A program made the translations under genes and the position numbers. Below, one piece after another: positions 18,538 to 30,200 of a DNA stretch of 64,000 nucleotides (its first letter is position 1; each line of letters opens with the position of its first letter). The notes below the pieces were generated by a model. The model was not told the origin of the DNA. It saw only the letters and a program-made list of their open reading frames with translations, and did not search any database. The stretch comes from Candidatus Amoebophilus asiaticus 5a2 (GTDB lineage Bacteria; Bacteroidota; Bacteroidia; Cytophagales; Amoebophilaceae). The stretch is from NCBI RefSeq assembly GCF_000020565.1, contig NC_010830.1, positions 531,001 through 595,000 on the forward strand, written 5' to 3'.

Positions 18538-19878
18538 ATGGAACAACCCAGACATTTAACTAATACTAGTTTCTTAGGACATCCTAAAGGTTTATTTATA
18601 TTATTCTTAACAGAAATGTGGGAAAGGTTTAGCTTCTATGGTATGCGAGCCATATTGGTGCTTTATTTAGTAGATCAAGCTAAGGGAGGTTTAGGATGGA
18701 CAAATGCCAATGCTTTAAAGTTATATGGTATTTATGGAATGGCTGTTTATGTATTAGGAATTCCAGGGGGGCTTATTGCAGATCGATATATAGGACAAAA
18801 AGCTGCTGTATTATGGGGTGGAATGTTAGCTTGTATTGGCCACTTTCTATTAGCCGCGCAAAATGTTATGTTATTTATGATTGGTCTCTTTTTTATCGCT
18901 GCTGGTACAGGGCTTTTAAAGCCTAACATATCTACATTGGTGGGAAGTTTATACGCTATAGGAGATCAGAGAAGAGATGGTGGGTTTACGATATTTTATA
19001 TGGGAATTAATATAGGAGCTATAGTTTCTTCCTTGGTAGTAGGTTATGTAGCACAAGTATATGGATGGCATTATGGATTTAGTATAGCTGGTGTTGGGAT
19101 GTTATTCGGTATTCTTGTCTATTTATTAGGCCAAAAATATTTAATGGGTGTTGGTATAAGTTCAAGAGCTATGCTAGGGAACCAAGCTGCCCAAACAACT
19201 ATTACAACTAATAAGGCACCTTTTACAAAAGAAGAGAAAGACCGTATATGGGCACTTGTACTATCTTTTATAGGTATATTTAGTTTTTTCATGGCTTTTG
19301 AACAGGCTGGGGGGTTAATGAATCTATATACAGATGAATACACGAATAGATATGTTTTTGGATGGGAAGTGCCTGCTAGTATGTTTCAATCTTTGAACCC
19401 AGCTTTTATACTTCTTTTGGGGCCTGTTATAGCTATTATTTGGAACAGGCTAGCCAAGCGATATAAACATATATCATCTTTCTATAAATTAGGTATTGGC
19501 AACATTGCTGTAGGCATAGGTTTTCTGTTTATGGTAGGGGCTGTTTTGCAAAGACAAACTCCAGGCATTGAAAAATCTTCATTGCACTGGCTTATTAATG
19601 CTTACCTATTTCATACGATTGGGGAGCTGTGCTTGTCGCCAGTATCGTTATCTTTTGTAACAAAGTTGGCACCGCAGCGTATTAGTGCATCTATTATGGG
19701 CGCTTATTTTGCTGCCATAGGCTTTTCTCAACTTCTAGCCGCATGGATAGGTGAAAAATCGGAGAGCCTCGGAGATTTAAGGACCTTCCAGCTTATCTTC
19801 TTCATTACGCTTATGGTAGGTTTACCTTTCATTATATTTAATAAAAAGCTTGCCACGTTAATCCATGGTGCTGAGTAA
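18538..19878 (+). CDS. POT/PTR2-family proton-dependent oligopeptide transporter (copy 1)
   Basis: A 446-residue major-facilitator protein of the POT family, which imports di- and tripeptides with protons across the inner membrane. The diagnostic ExxER-type motif sits in the first helix (TEMWERFSFYGMRAILVLYL), followed by ADRYIGQKAAV and many hydrophobic helices consistent with 12 or more transmembrane segments. For a host-dependent bacterium, peptides from the amoeba would be a natural nitrogen and carbon source. A strong hairpin follows directly. An exact second copy at 30829 may raise dosage. Confidence 0.92.
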   Translation: MEQPRHLTNTSFLGHPKGLFILFLTEMWERFSFYGMRAILVLYLVDQAKGGLGWTNANALKLYGIYGMAVYVLGIPGGLIADRYIGQKAAVLWGGMLACIGHFLLAAQNVMLFMIGLFFIAAGTGLLKPNISTLVGSLYAIGDQRRDGGFTIFYMGINIGAIVSSLVVGYVAQVYGWHYGFSIAGVGMLFGILVYLLGQKYLMGVGISSRAMLGNQAAQTTITTNKAPFTKEEKDRIWALVLSFIGIFSFFMAFEQAGGLMNLYTDEYTNRYVFGWEVPASMFQSLNPAFILLLGPVIAIIWNRLAKRYKHISSFYKLGIGNIAVGIGFLFMVGAVLQRQTPGIEKSSLHWLINAYLFHTIGELCLSPVSLSFVTKLAPQRISASIMGAYFAAIGFSQLLAAWIGEKSESLGDLRTFQLIFFITLMVGLPFIIFNKKLATLIHGAE

Positions 19879-19896
19879 TTATTTTCAATAAAATGT

Positions 19897-19934
19897 ATAG
19901 GAAGCTAAATTATATTCATGGTTTAGCTTCCTAT
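19897..19934 (+). terminator. Perfect 13-bp hairpin after the POT transporter gene (copy 1)
   Basis: Left arm ataggaagctaaa (19897-19909) and right arm tttagcttcctat (19922-19934) are perfect reverse complements with a 12-base loop. It begins 18 bp after the transporter stop. The tail lacks a long T run, so termination strength is uncertain. Confidence 0.65.
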
Positions 19935-19951
19935 CTATATATGGTTAACTC

Positions 19952-20596
19952 TTGTATCCAAATACCTTACTCATAGATCTACAATTCTTGCCTTGTATAG
20001 AATATTTTACATGGCTGTTGTCCTATGATCATATAGAATTAGAAATCTATGGGAACTATCAAAAACAAACTTATGGTAATAGATGCTATATTCTTAGTTC
20101 TCAACAAATAGATAGGCTTACGGTACCTGTAATAGGTGGCAAGAAAAAAATACTCTATAAAGATATACAAATTGACTGCCAGCAAAAGTGGCCAATTTGT
20201 CACTGGCGGTCTATTAGTACTGACTATGGAAAAGCACCCTATTTTGAATATTTGTCAGGTTATTTCCATAAAATACTTTTCCAGCCGTATACGCACTTAT
20301 ACCAGCTTAATCTGGCTCTGCTAAAACTTTGCTTGGAATTATTGAACCTGAAAAAAAATATAAAAATAACTAGTGAGTATATTGCTAATCCACCTAGCTC
20401 TGTAGTAGATGCAAGAAATATTATAAGTCCCCAAATACCTTTTAGTTGCAGATCAAAGTACAAGCCGTGTTGTTATCAACAAGTATTTGGCACAATATTT
20501 AATGCTAATCTTAGTATTTTAGATCTACTGTTTTGCGAAGGCCCTAACGCATATAACATTATAAAAAATTCATGCATTTCGCCTGAGGAGCTATAG
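19952..20596 (+). CDS. WbqC-like family protein (copy 1)
   Basis: A 214-residue protein resembling the WbqC-like family, found near glycan biosynthesis genes and common in Bacteroidetes; its biochemical role is not settled. The N-terminus LQFLPCIEYFTWLLSYD and then ENYQKQ-like GNYQKQTYGNRCYI match the family pattern (LPPIEYF..., NYQKQSYRNRC). The start is a TTG: an in-frame TAA lies 6 bp upstream, and the nearest ATG (19941) is out of frame. No sign of decay inside the frame. It sits between a transporter hairpin and clpC. An exact copy lies at 32243. Confidence 0.72.
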   Translation: MYPNTLLIDLQFLPCIEYFTWLLSYDHIELEIYGNYQKQTYGNRCYILSSQQIDRLTVPVIGGKKKILYKDIQIDCQQKWPICHWRSISTDYGKAPYFEYLSGYFHKILFQPYTHLYQLNLALLKLCLELLNLKKNIKITSEYIANPPSSVVDARNIISPQIPFSCRSKYKPCCYQQVFGTIFNANLSILDLLFCEGPNAYNIIKNSCISPEEL

Positions 20597-20652
20597 CGCT
20601 AATATAAAATTTAGTATATTTATAAGTAGGTCTTCTAATCAAATTTAATATT

Positions 20653-22374
20653 ATGCCTATTAACTTAACCCACAAAGCCAAGGAAATTATTGCCTTGAGC
20701 AGAAAAGAAGCCTTAAAATTACATAGTAATTCTATTAGGCCACTTCATATCTTGCTAGGAATCTTGCAGTATGAATCCTGCTTGGCTTATAAAATTCTTT
20801 TTGCCCTTGGAATACCCATGGAAGAGCTTCGCATAGCATTAGAAAAATCTGAACAGCAAGAGCATGAGGAGGATATGATAGATAATGGACAGGTTAATGG
20901 TATAAAGCTTACCCATGAAATAGAAAGCTTGCTAAAACTCACCCAGCAATATGCTAAAGCACTAAAAAGTGAAGCAATAGGTACAGAACATATACTATTA
21001 GCAGCCCTTAAAAATGCTGATGTGCATACCAAGTATATACTTGATCAGTTTAATGTTACCTATGAAGCTATAGAACGTGTTATAGTTCATAGGTTAGGCC
21101 AGTACTATATAGTAGCACAAGAAATGGAAGAAAGTAGAGATGATGCTTCAGAAAATATGGATGATAGTGAAGATAGCACAACTAGCAAGCATAAAGATAT
21201 AGAGAAAACTAGGACACCTATACTCGATAACTTTAGCAGAGATTTAAGTAAGCTAGCGGAAGAAGGAAAGCTTGATCCTATTATAGGTAGAAAAAAGGAA
21301 ATAGAAAGGGTTGCACAGATTTTAAGTAGGCGTAGAAAGAATAACGCTTTGTTGATTGGAGAACCAGGCGTAGGAAAAACTGCTATTGCCGAGGGCTTAG
21401 CCTTGCAAATTATGCAAGGGAAAGTAGCAAAACCACTATTAGGTAAGCGGGTAGTAAGTTTAGATGTAGCGGCATTAGTGGCAGGAACTAAATACAGAGG
21501 CCAGTTTGAAGAACGCATTAAGGCTATCATGAATGAGCTTGTTAAATCAAAGCAAGTTATTCTGTTTATTGATGAGCTACATACTATTGTAGGTGCAGGT
21601 AGCGCGGCAGGTTCTTTAGATGCTGCCAATATTCTTAAGCCAGCTCTTGCACGAGGAGATATACAATGTATTGGAGCTACCACCCTTAGTGAATATAGAC
21701 AGTATATAGAAAAAGATGGTGCCTTAACCCGCAGATTCCAATCTGTCAGAGTCGAGCCTACGACCATTGTAGAATCCATAGAAATTTTAAATAATCTAAA
21801 AGATACTTATGAGGAATATCATTCAGTTACCTATACGCCAGAAGTTATAAAAGCCTGTGTAGATTTAGCTGACCGTTATATAAGTAATCGTTTGCTGCCA
21901 GACAAGGCTATTGATGTGATGGATGAAGTAGGTGCTAGCGTACATATGCATAATATACAAGTGCCTAGTAAAATTGCTAAACTAGCGGACAACATAGAAC
22001 TCATAAAAGCTAATAAAAATAAGGCTGTTAGAAATCAGAAATACGAGGAAGCAGCTCAGCTTAGAGACCAAGAAAAGAAGCTGTATGAAAAGTTCGAACT
22101 AGAAAAAACAAAGTGGGAGCAAGAGTTAAAGAGTAAAAGATATCCTATAACTACTTTGTTTTGGCTAGGGTTAGAAGTAGGGTCTATCTGTAGGTGTATA
22201 GGTATGGTTTTTGTGCCTTTATCCAGGCTAGTAGCATTGCTAGCAAGTAATTCTCGTAAACTAATTGAAGTAATAGTTTCATTTTGTAATTTCCATTTTA
22301 CTCCTGGAGTAGCTACTAAACTTAAGGCAACATTTTCTGTGTTAAGAGGTTTGTTGCTATTGTTTTCAATATAA
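20653..22374 (+). pseudogene. clpC: Truncated clpC (copy 1), fused to antisense sequence at the duplication junction
   Basis: The first 500 residues equal those of the intact ClpC at 32944: both Clp_N repeats, the first AAA+ module with GEPGVGKTA, and the UVR-like linker. After position 22154 the frame enters the antisense strand of the giant repeat protein gene and adds about 72 meaningless residues before stopping at 22374. The second AAA+ module (needed for unfolding and for ClpP docking) is missing. The promoter and start are intact, so a truncated protein could still be made and might interfere with ClpC hexamers; that is inference. Confidence 0.9.
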
Positions 22375-23681
22375 AAAGATAAAGTTTCCTCATTGGTTAT
22401 ATCATGCAGGCCTACCAGTTTTAATGTAACAGGCTCTTTTTTCCACTGAATTTTCTTGTTATCTATTTCTTCGGCACCCTTCTTAATCTGTAGACTAATA
22501 TCAGCTTGATTTAAGTTAGTATTAGGAGCTACTTGTAGTTTAATAGGTATGGTCTTTGTGCCTTTATCTAGGCTAGTAGCATTGCTAGCAAGTAATTCTT
22601 CTAAATTAATTGAATCAGTAGTTTTATCCTGTAATTTGTATATTACCCCTGGAGTACCCACTAAACTTAAGACGATATTTTCTGGATTAAGAGGTTTGTT
22701 GCCATTGTTTTCAATATAAAAAGATAAAGTCTCATCATCAGTTATATCGTGTAACCCTGTCAATTTTAGTTTAAGAGGTTCTTGTTTCCATTGAATTACT
22801 TGGCTAAATATTACTTCTGTCCCGTTTTTAATTGCTAAAGTAATTTCAGATCCTTGGGCTTCGTATGCTTCAGCTACTTGCAATGCTATAGATGGTGTAT
22901 TTTCGCTTGGTTTTAGCACTATGGTATTATTTTGTGCTAGAGTTTGTAAGTCAATAGATGTGCAAACTTTGCCATTAGCTTTGAATGTTACTCCTTGACT
23001 AGCTGTAATAGTAAGTAATGTATTCTTTAAATCTAATGGTAGGTTATCTCCATTTTTAATACTAAAATTGATTATTTGGTCATTAATTAAATCGGATAAT
23101 CCTTCTAATAGAAGATGGTGAGCATTTAACTTCCAATGGATTGTTGTACTATAGATAGGTGCTGGGGCAGTATCATTTTCATAAAGTGCTAGGATTATCG
23201 GTACTCTTTTCACACCCTCGCCTGGAACTACTTCAAGGTCTATAGCATCATTCTGCATATATAAGTGTGTTTCAATTTCAGTATTTTTGGATGTGTCTGG
23301 AAGCTTTAAATAACTTGTTGTATTAGGGTCGGTTGTATTTTCCTCTGGCTTAATAAAAACTTTTAGTTTAAATCTCTTTGACTTAACTTGGTCTCTATTT
23401 TCTTTGCTAATATCAATTTTAGTAGTATCTAGGCTGACCTTAACAGTACGTTCTTCTCCTATTAATACACTCTTATCTACAGCAAGGGCTAATTCTTTGA
23501 AAGATAAAGACAGCTTGTCTGTGTGTATATCTGATGAAGGTTTGGGTAGCTTTTTATTGTTTTGGTTGTTGGAAGCATTTGTACAAAAACATGCATGAAT
23601 ACTGAAGATTATAAGTAAAATGATTAGCTGAATTGCTCGATTTAATAGTTGGGTAGTATTAGTGTAGGAACGCAAGCTCAT
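22056..23681 (-). pseudogene. Truncated giant repeat protein gene (copy 2), cut at the duplication junction
   Basis: The first 509 codons from the ATG at 23679-23681 (signal sequence plus about the first four repeats) are identical to the intact gene at 7128-11390. At 22154/22155 the reading frame passes into clpC antisense and adds about 33 unrelated residues, stopping at 22056. It overlaps the tail of the truncated clpC on the other strand, so the two broken genes converge. The signal peptide and several whole repeats are preserved, so a short secreted form is possible. Confidence 0.88.
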
Positions 23682-23952
23682 GGATATATAAATAAGTGAT
23701 TTATAATTATAGAATATAATAAAACTTAGTTGTATTCCTTCAACTAGCATCTCTTAAATTATATGTAGTGTTTAAGGAAAAGTTAGTTCTTATTGAAGTG
23801 CAAGAAATTGCTTGTATCTATATACATGAATGTATATCTAGCCATATTCTGAAAGTTGATTAGCGACGTTATATAAACTTATTACTAGCTAGTATACTTT
23901 GTAGGCCACTGTATATATTAGTGCAAAGTGTAAGATACATACAACTAACACC

Positions 23953-26862
23953 ATGGATAATAGCTATCATTCCTTTTTAGAGGAGGTTACCGAAGATTTA
24001 TTTCAGCAATATACAGTAGCAGATATAACTCGATCTATATTTATATTGCCTGGCCAAAAAGCAGTGGAGAGGTTTCAACAAGTTTTGTGCAATAAAATAG
24101 ATAACCCTGCTTGGCTACCTCAAGTGCTAACTTTAGAACCATGGATAGAACAATGCAGTAAAATTACTATTGCTCCTAATTTAGATCTTCTTGTATTACT
24201 TTATCAGACCTTCCAACAATTTAAGGCTGCTGATGAGCCTTTTGAGCGTTTTTATGGATGGGGTAATATGCTGCTGCAAGATTTTGATATATTAGATAAG
24301 TGTTTGGTTGACCCTAATCAACTATTTGCCAATCTATATGAACAAAAAGCTATAACACTTACTTACGAGCATCTTTCTGAAGCACAAAAAGAAGCCATTC
24401 AATCTTTTTGGAAATCTTTTGAAAAACGGCTGTCTACGCAACAGCAGGATTTCCTGAAATTATGGGAAATATTACCACATATTTATAAAAGGTTTACAGC
24501 TGAGTTAATAAAAAAAGGTATAGGATATGCAGGGCTTTGCTATAGAGAGCTATACAATAACCTAACAAAAGAGCTACTTATTAACTATAAGCATTTCTTT
24601 TTTATAGGCTTCAATGCCTTACATCCTGTAGAAGAGAAAATTTTTGCTTGGTTGCACAGTAATATCTCTACCCAATTTTACTGGGATACAGATGCTTATT
24701 ATATGAATGATAAAAACCAAGAAGCAGGATATTATTTAAGACATCATCAAACAAAACCCTATTTTCAAACAAGCTTTAAAAAGCCTTTTCCGGCTAGAAT
24801 ACAAAATAATTTTAAAAAGATAAACTTTTTTGAAGCCAATACTGCAGCAGAGCAAGTCGAGTTAGTAAGCAGCCAGCTACAGCAATTAATAAACCAAGAA
24901 GGAAATAGCTTTCAACCACACCAAGCAGTAATTGTTTTAGCGAACGAAGATTTATTTCTTCCTATGCTGCATGCACTACCAACTAATTTACAATCCGTTA
25001 ATACTACGCTAGGTTATCCTATTACATATACAGCTAGTTATCAGCTTATTGAGCAGATACTAGCTTTGCAAATTACCACACAGCAGCCAACTTGTCCAGC
25101 TGGTTATTTTCCCACTCAGGCCATTATAGCTTTACTGAAACATACACCAATTAAGTATTGCAACCAAGCGCTAGCTAGCGAAACTATTCAATTATTAACC
25201 AATCATTATACAAGTTATACATCACAAAAAATATTATCAGAAGCTAGTGAATTGTACCAAGCAATCTTTCGACCGGCATCTTCAACTATAGATATTGCTC
25301 AGTATGTTATTGATGTTATGACGCTTGTAAAAGCACAGTTAGAAGCTCAAGAAGATTCATCGCTCGCGTTAGAAGAAGAAGCATTAGGTGAACTTATCAA
25401 ACAGTTAAGCTATATACAAGTCATAATAACACCTCTGTATAAGGTATCTATAGAGCGTTTTATACAACTTTTCAGGCAGCTAATACGTTCACTTCAACTA
25501 ACTTTTAAAGAGAAGACATCAGCAAAGGGTATTCAAATATTACGTATTTGGGAAACAGCTAACTTAGACTTTAAGTATGTTTTTATAGTGGGTATGAATG
25601 AAGGTAATTTGCCAGCTAGTACTGCACAAGGCTCCTTTATTCCTTATAACCTTAGAAAAGGATACGGACTACCCACCATGGATATTTTTCAGGCCACACT
25701 CGATGCTTATTATTTCTACCGGTTACTCCAACGAGCTCAGCAAGTATATATTACTTATAATACTCCTTCAAGTGCAACCAATCCAAAAGAAGTGAGTCGT
25801 TACCTATGGCAATTGCTATATGAAAGTAAGTTGCCAATAGAACAGCATTATATAAATACTGCTATCTATACACCCACTATTTGTCCTATTATCATTAAAA
25901 AAGATGATGGTGTCCTATTAAAGTTAGAAGAGTTTGTTGTTAAAAATGGACAAGAAAAACGTTCATTGACACCAGCTGCACTCAACACCTATTTAGGTTG
26001 TAGCTTGAGGTTTTATTTTCGTTATATTCTTCAACTACAAGTACCTCAACAATTGCTTATTGAAGATACAGACGCCATACGATTTGGTAGTTTGTTTCAT
26101 AAGGTAATGGAAAAATTATATGCCCCATTGCAAATAGCTCGCAAAGGTAGCATGGTTCAAAAAAATGATTTAGAAAAGCTAAAAAGTCAATTACAGGCTA
26201 TAATAGCAGAAGTATTTTCTAATGCTTTATATAGTAATCATATACTACAGTGGGGAGGTGAGCACCTGATAGAACAAGAGGTAATGCAAAAAGTAGTAAA
26301 TAAGATATTAGAAATTGATAAAAAGCACACACCTTTTACGTTGGTAGGGATAGAAGTAGGAAAACAACAATCTTTAATGATTCACTTCAGGCTTACAAGC
26401 GATAAAGTAGTTGCTTTAAGTGGTATTATAGATAGAATAGACCAGAAACAAGATTCCATTCGTGTTATAGATTATAAAACAGGTGGTGATGAAAAATATG
26501 TCGAACAAATTAGTAATTTATTTGATAGAAGCACTGCCCAAAAGACAAAAGTAATATTCCAAACCTTTTTCTATGCTTGGCTATTTAAAAAGCACGCTAA
26601 CAATAGTGCTTATAAGATAATGCCTGGTATTGTTAATACTAGGTCTGCCTTTAATACTAATTTTGATCCACGTCTCATGGTGAAACAAGTGGATACTAAA
26701 GATTATAGATATATAGAAGATATAACACCTTATCAAAGCGAATTTGAAACAGGCTTAGAATTGCTATTACAAGAAATATTAGACCCACAGATACCCTTTA
26801 TACAAACTGAAGATCACTTTCAATGTGCAACGTGCCCTTATAAAAGAATATGTGAGCGTTAG
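23953..26862 (+). CDS. AddB-like PD-(D/E)XK nuclease (copy 2)
   Basis: Identical in translation to the gene at 11662, with the same upstream region. The frame is fully open, with the nuclease residues and the four cysteines kept, so both copies should be functional. Confidence 0.85.
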   Translation: MDNSYHSFLEEVTEDLFQQYTVADITRSIFILPGQKAVERFQQVLCNKIDNPAWLPQVLTLEPWIEQCSKITIAPNLDLLVLLYQTFQQFKAADEPFERFYGWGNMLLQDFDILDKCLVDPNQLFANLYEQKAITLTYEHLSEAQKEAIQSFWKSFEKRLSTQQQDFLKLWEILPHIYKRFTAELIKKGIGYAGLCYRELYNNLTKELLINYKHFFFIGFNALHPVEEKIFAWLHSNISTQFYWDTDAYYMNDKNQEAGYYLRHHQTKPYFQTSFKKPFPARIQNNFKKINFFEANTAAEQVELVSSQLQQLINQEGNSFQPHQAVIVLANEDLFLPMLHALPTNLQSVNTTLGYPITYTASYQLIEQILALQITTQQPTCPAGYFPTQAIIALLKHTPIKYCNQALASETIQLLTNHYTSYTSQKILSEASELYQAIFRPASSTIDIAQYVIDVMTLVKAQLEAQEDSSLALEEEALGELIKQLSYIQVIITPLYKVSIERFIQLFRQLIRSLQLTFKEKTSAKGIQILRIWETANLDFKYVFIVGMNEGNLPASTAQGSFIPYNLRKGYGLPTMDIFQATLDAYYFYRLLQRAQQVYITYNTPSSATNPKEVSRYLWQLLYESKLPIEQHYINTAIYTPTICPIIIKKDDGVLLKLEEFVVKNGQEKRSLTPAALNTYLGCSLRFYFRYILQLQVPQQLLIEDTDAIRFGSLFHKVMEKLYAPLQIARKGSMVQKNDLEKLKSQLQAIIAEVFSNALYSNHILQWGGEHLIEQEVMQKVVNKILEIDKKHTPFTLVGIEVGKQQSLMIHFRLTSDKVVALSGIIDRIDQKQDSIRVIDYKTGGDEKYVEQISNLFDRSTAQKTKVIFQTFFYAWLFKKHANNSAYKIMPGIVNTRSAFNTNFDPRLMVKQVDTKDYRYIEDITPYQSEFETGLELLLQEILDPQIPFIQTEDHFQCATCPYKRICER

Positions 26863-27211
26863 TCAAATACTATATTGAAGATCTGACAATGGATACCATA
26901 TGCAAAGGGAATTAAGATTGCTTGTATCTACACAACAATCTGCCTATATTTGTGCTCACTCCGAAAAGGGCTCTGTTTATACTAGTTAGAACGCTGTCAA
27001 AAAATCAAAAAATATCTATTTAAAAAAATATCTAAGTCTATAATAGAAAATTAACTAATCAAAAAGAGGATAATTGCTATAGTTAAAGTTCACTAATCAA
27101 GAATGCTGCCTATTATTAATTCTCGAATCATAATCATATAAGCATGGTTAATCGGTTGGTTTAATTCATCTAGATAGATAAGATCTTCATAATCAAACGC
27201 ATAATTTAACT
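26863..27211. other. Intergenic region (copy 2)
   Basis: Exact counterpart of 14572-14920; no gene supported. Confidence 0.35.
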
Positions 27212-30200
27212 ATGGAAAAGATAAAGAATCATTTTAAGCAAACGGTTGCTGGTATTGTATTAGTTAGTTTCTTACTAGCAAGTTGTACAGTAGACCACCC
27301 AGAAATCAATACAATAACGCCAACAGACAATAAGATATTTGAGGTGAAAGGAGGAACACGATCAACAAATCATCAGCTACAACTAAGTAACAAAGAAATT
27401 TTATGGTATGGTAATTCGGTAGCTGTAGAACAGGAACTAAAGGCCCATTTACAAAGCATAGCTGAAACTTCCTTACAAGCAGATATAGCCAAATATGATA
27501 ACTCTAGTGGTACGTTGCAACAAGAATCGTTATCTATAGAATATCATAAATTAGGGCAGTTAGTAAACAGGCCATTAGGTTGGTCATCATATGAAGGACA
27601 TCAGTTACGCAAATTATACTATTTGCCTAATGGTAATTTGTATGCTAAGGTTTATGATAGGGGAAATGCTAGCCTTGTGCAAAGGTTGCCTGTTTATGTA
27701 ATGCGAGGAATTGACTTATTTATGCTAGCTGCATCAAAGGAAAGAGAACAACAGGTACACATAACACTTAACCGTGTAATAGATAAAAAATTGGCAACAT
27801 ACGGACGTGTATGGATAGGGCAAGCAGGGATGTTAGGAGGTGGCAAAGGAAAAAAGAAGAATAATAAAAAGTTAGCACCTTCACCTATGCAACAGTTAGA
27901 AGATGTAACAGGGGCTACCCTGGGAGCACAAAAAGAAAATAAAAGGCAAGAACTTGAAAAAGGTGAGCAAGGTACGTATGAACAACATAGGCCATTATCC
28001 ATGTTGCCTCAGCCAAAGGAGCTATACCATTTAATTCCTGCAAACCCTTATTCTAAAATAAATAGCTTGGAAAAAGTAAAAGAAGATTTTAAAAAAGGAT
28101 TCACGTTAAAGCTGCAGCCAAATTTTTATGACAATGCACATAACGTAGCAGAAGCTATACAACTTTTTGTGGATGCTGCTAAGTGTGGAAATAGCCTGGC
28201 CATGTATAATTTGGGAGAAATTTGCGAGCAACAGGGAAATATAGAATTAGCGAAACGGTGGTATGTTTTATCCTTTCAAAATACCTGGGTTGAGGGTACT
28301 GCAAAAGCTTATGCTTCTGCGTCACATACAAAAATAACAAATCTTATCAAGCAAGGGCATGTAGAGCTGAAAAAAGTCTTTTTACATCATGTTGATAATG
28401 TTACTACTTTAGTTGAAAAAATCATCCGGATCAAGGTAATTAGTTCATTTTATAAAAGTCGCCTGGCTGAACCTTACCTTAGCAAAGAAGAAAATGGGCT
28501 AAAAGTAAAGCGCTTAAGAAAATTGACAGAAGAGTTAGAACTAGCTTTAGATAGTTTACCTCAAGAGAAAATATATTTTAATATGGTCCGTCGGCTTTCA
28601 GCCCTAGGAGCCCGATATGTACAAGAGCAAAACTATAAGGCTGCTCAAGCCTGTTTTCTTAAATGCCAAAAGTTGCCAGACGCACTTTATAATTTAGGTT
28701 TGTTTTGTCAAAATGGATATACTAGCGCTGATGGTAAACCTGACTATCAAGCAGCCAAACAGTTTTATAAGCGATCTGGAACTGCAGAATCTTTTAGTAA
28801 CCTAGGGGCTTTTTATATGGATGGTTTGCTGAATGGAAACCCTGACCTTCAAAAAGCTATAAAATATTCTGAAATGTCTGGCACACCGCAAGCTCTATGC
28901 AATATGGGAGTTATTTTCTCAAGACGGTATGTAGAAGTTCTTAGACAAGCTCCTGATTATAAACGGGCTAAAGTGTGCTTTGAACGTTCTGGCACGGGAC
29001 ATGCTCATGCGCACTTGGGCGATTTTTATTGCTATGGTTATATTACTAAACCTAATTATAAATTAGCAAAATATCATTATGACATGGCTGTAGAAAAAGG
29101 ATATTCAGATGCTATAGGAGGCATGGGAGATCTTTATGCACTAGGATATTGTAGTTTAAATGGCAAGCCTAACTACCAGTTATTTGCAAATTCCATGTTA
29201 GAAGCTATTAGTACGCCGACAGCCTCTATACCTATTAAAAAACACTGCTCATATAACCTTGGAGTAGCTTATATGAACGGGTGGATAGGCATCAAAAAAA
29301 AGAAGCCAGATTATAGGCAAGCTAAGTACTATTGGGAGCAATCCGAACTACCTCAAGCATTTTACCATATTGCCACATTATATGAGAAAGCACATATCAA
29401 AGCTGGCGAAGGAAATACTAAATATCAAAAAGCATTGGAGTACTATAAGCGGTCAAGTCTTCCTAAAGCGAAGTTAGAGATTATCCGTTTGTATGATTCA
29501 AACTTAGTTATTACACAGTCTGAAGAAGAAAGGTTAGCAGCCCTCCAAAGTGCAATACAAGAAGTTCATGATTTGTTACCTACCTTGTCTGATAAGGATG
29601 CTTGTTATATAAGGGGTGTTTTAGCTTATTATTGTAAAGATTGGCAAGATGCATATACCTACTTAAACCAAGCTATTCTTTTAGGAACAGAAGAGGAAGA
29701 GGTAAAAGAGTTGGCCGAAACAGTAACAAGCTACTTAGAAAAAGAATCAGCATTATTAAGCATACAAAAAGAAGAGCAAATTTTTGAAAAAGATAGAAAA
29801 GATGTTACTATAGAAAATATACAGCCCTTAGAGAGCCACGTAGCAGCAACTGATGTCTTGCAGTTAGGAGATACAGAAACTAGTACATATATTATAGAAA
29901 AGGCAAGCACTAATACCACTTTTACTGAGGTTGAAACAGTACTTGAACAACAAAATGAAGGTTGTTACGTTGAATTAATAATGCCTGGTTTAAGTGTTCA
30001 AGAACAGGCACAGCAAAATATTCAACTATGCCAAAGAGTTACAAAAAGGGAAAGGAAAGAGCAAAAGCGAGTGCGTAGGGTAACTCGTATAAAGTTAGAT
30101 TTTTTACGAATGAATGATCAACAATCAGAGATTATACAAGAAAACTCATTGCCTATTGTATTTAGATTTTTAGATCATAAGCAAGAGAAAGAATTTTTAG

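Larger units (their letters stand above)
9864..22154. repeat. Copy 1 of a 12,291-bp direct tandem duplication
   Basis: Every position here matches position +12,291. The unit begins inside the giant repeat protein gene and ends inside clpC at residue about 501. All protein translations inside the two units are identical, as are the intergenic stretches I compared by eye. The unit contains complete genes for the AddB-like nuclease, the Sel1-YoeB lipoprotein, the POT transporter and the WbqC-like protein. At the outer left edge the sequence diverges immediately upstream of 9863, the single base shared with the junction at 22154. Confidence 0.95.

Noticed and set aside
21105..21779. 224-residue frame antisense to clpC (also at 33396-34070)
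   Set aside because: It lies opposite a highly conserved AAA+ coding region; long antisense frames are expected there, and its Ser/Leu-rich product has no family.
22155..22374. C-terminal 72 residues of the hybrid clpC frame as a new domain
   Set aside because: The same residues appear as the antisense shadow at 9864-10083, so this is junction read-through, not a domain.
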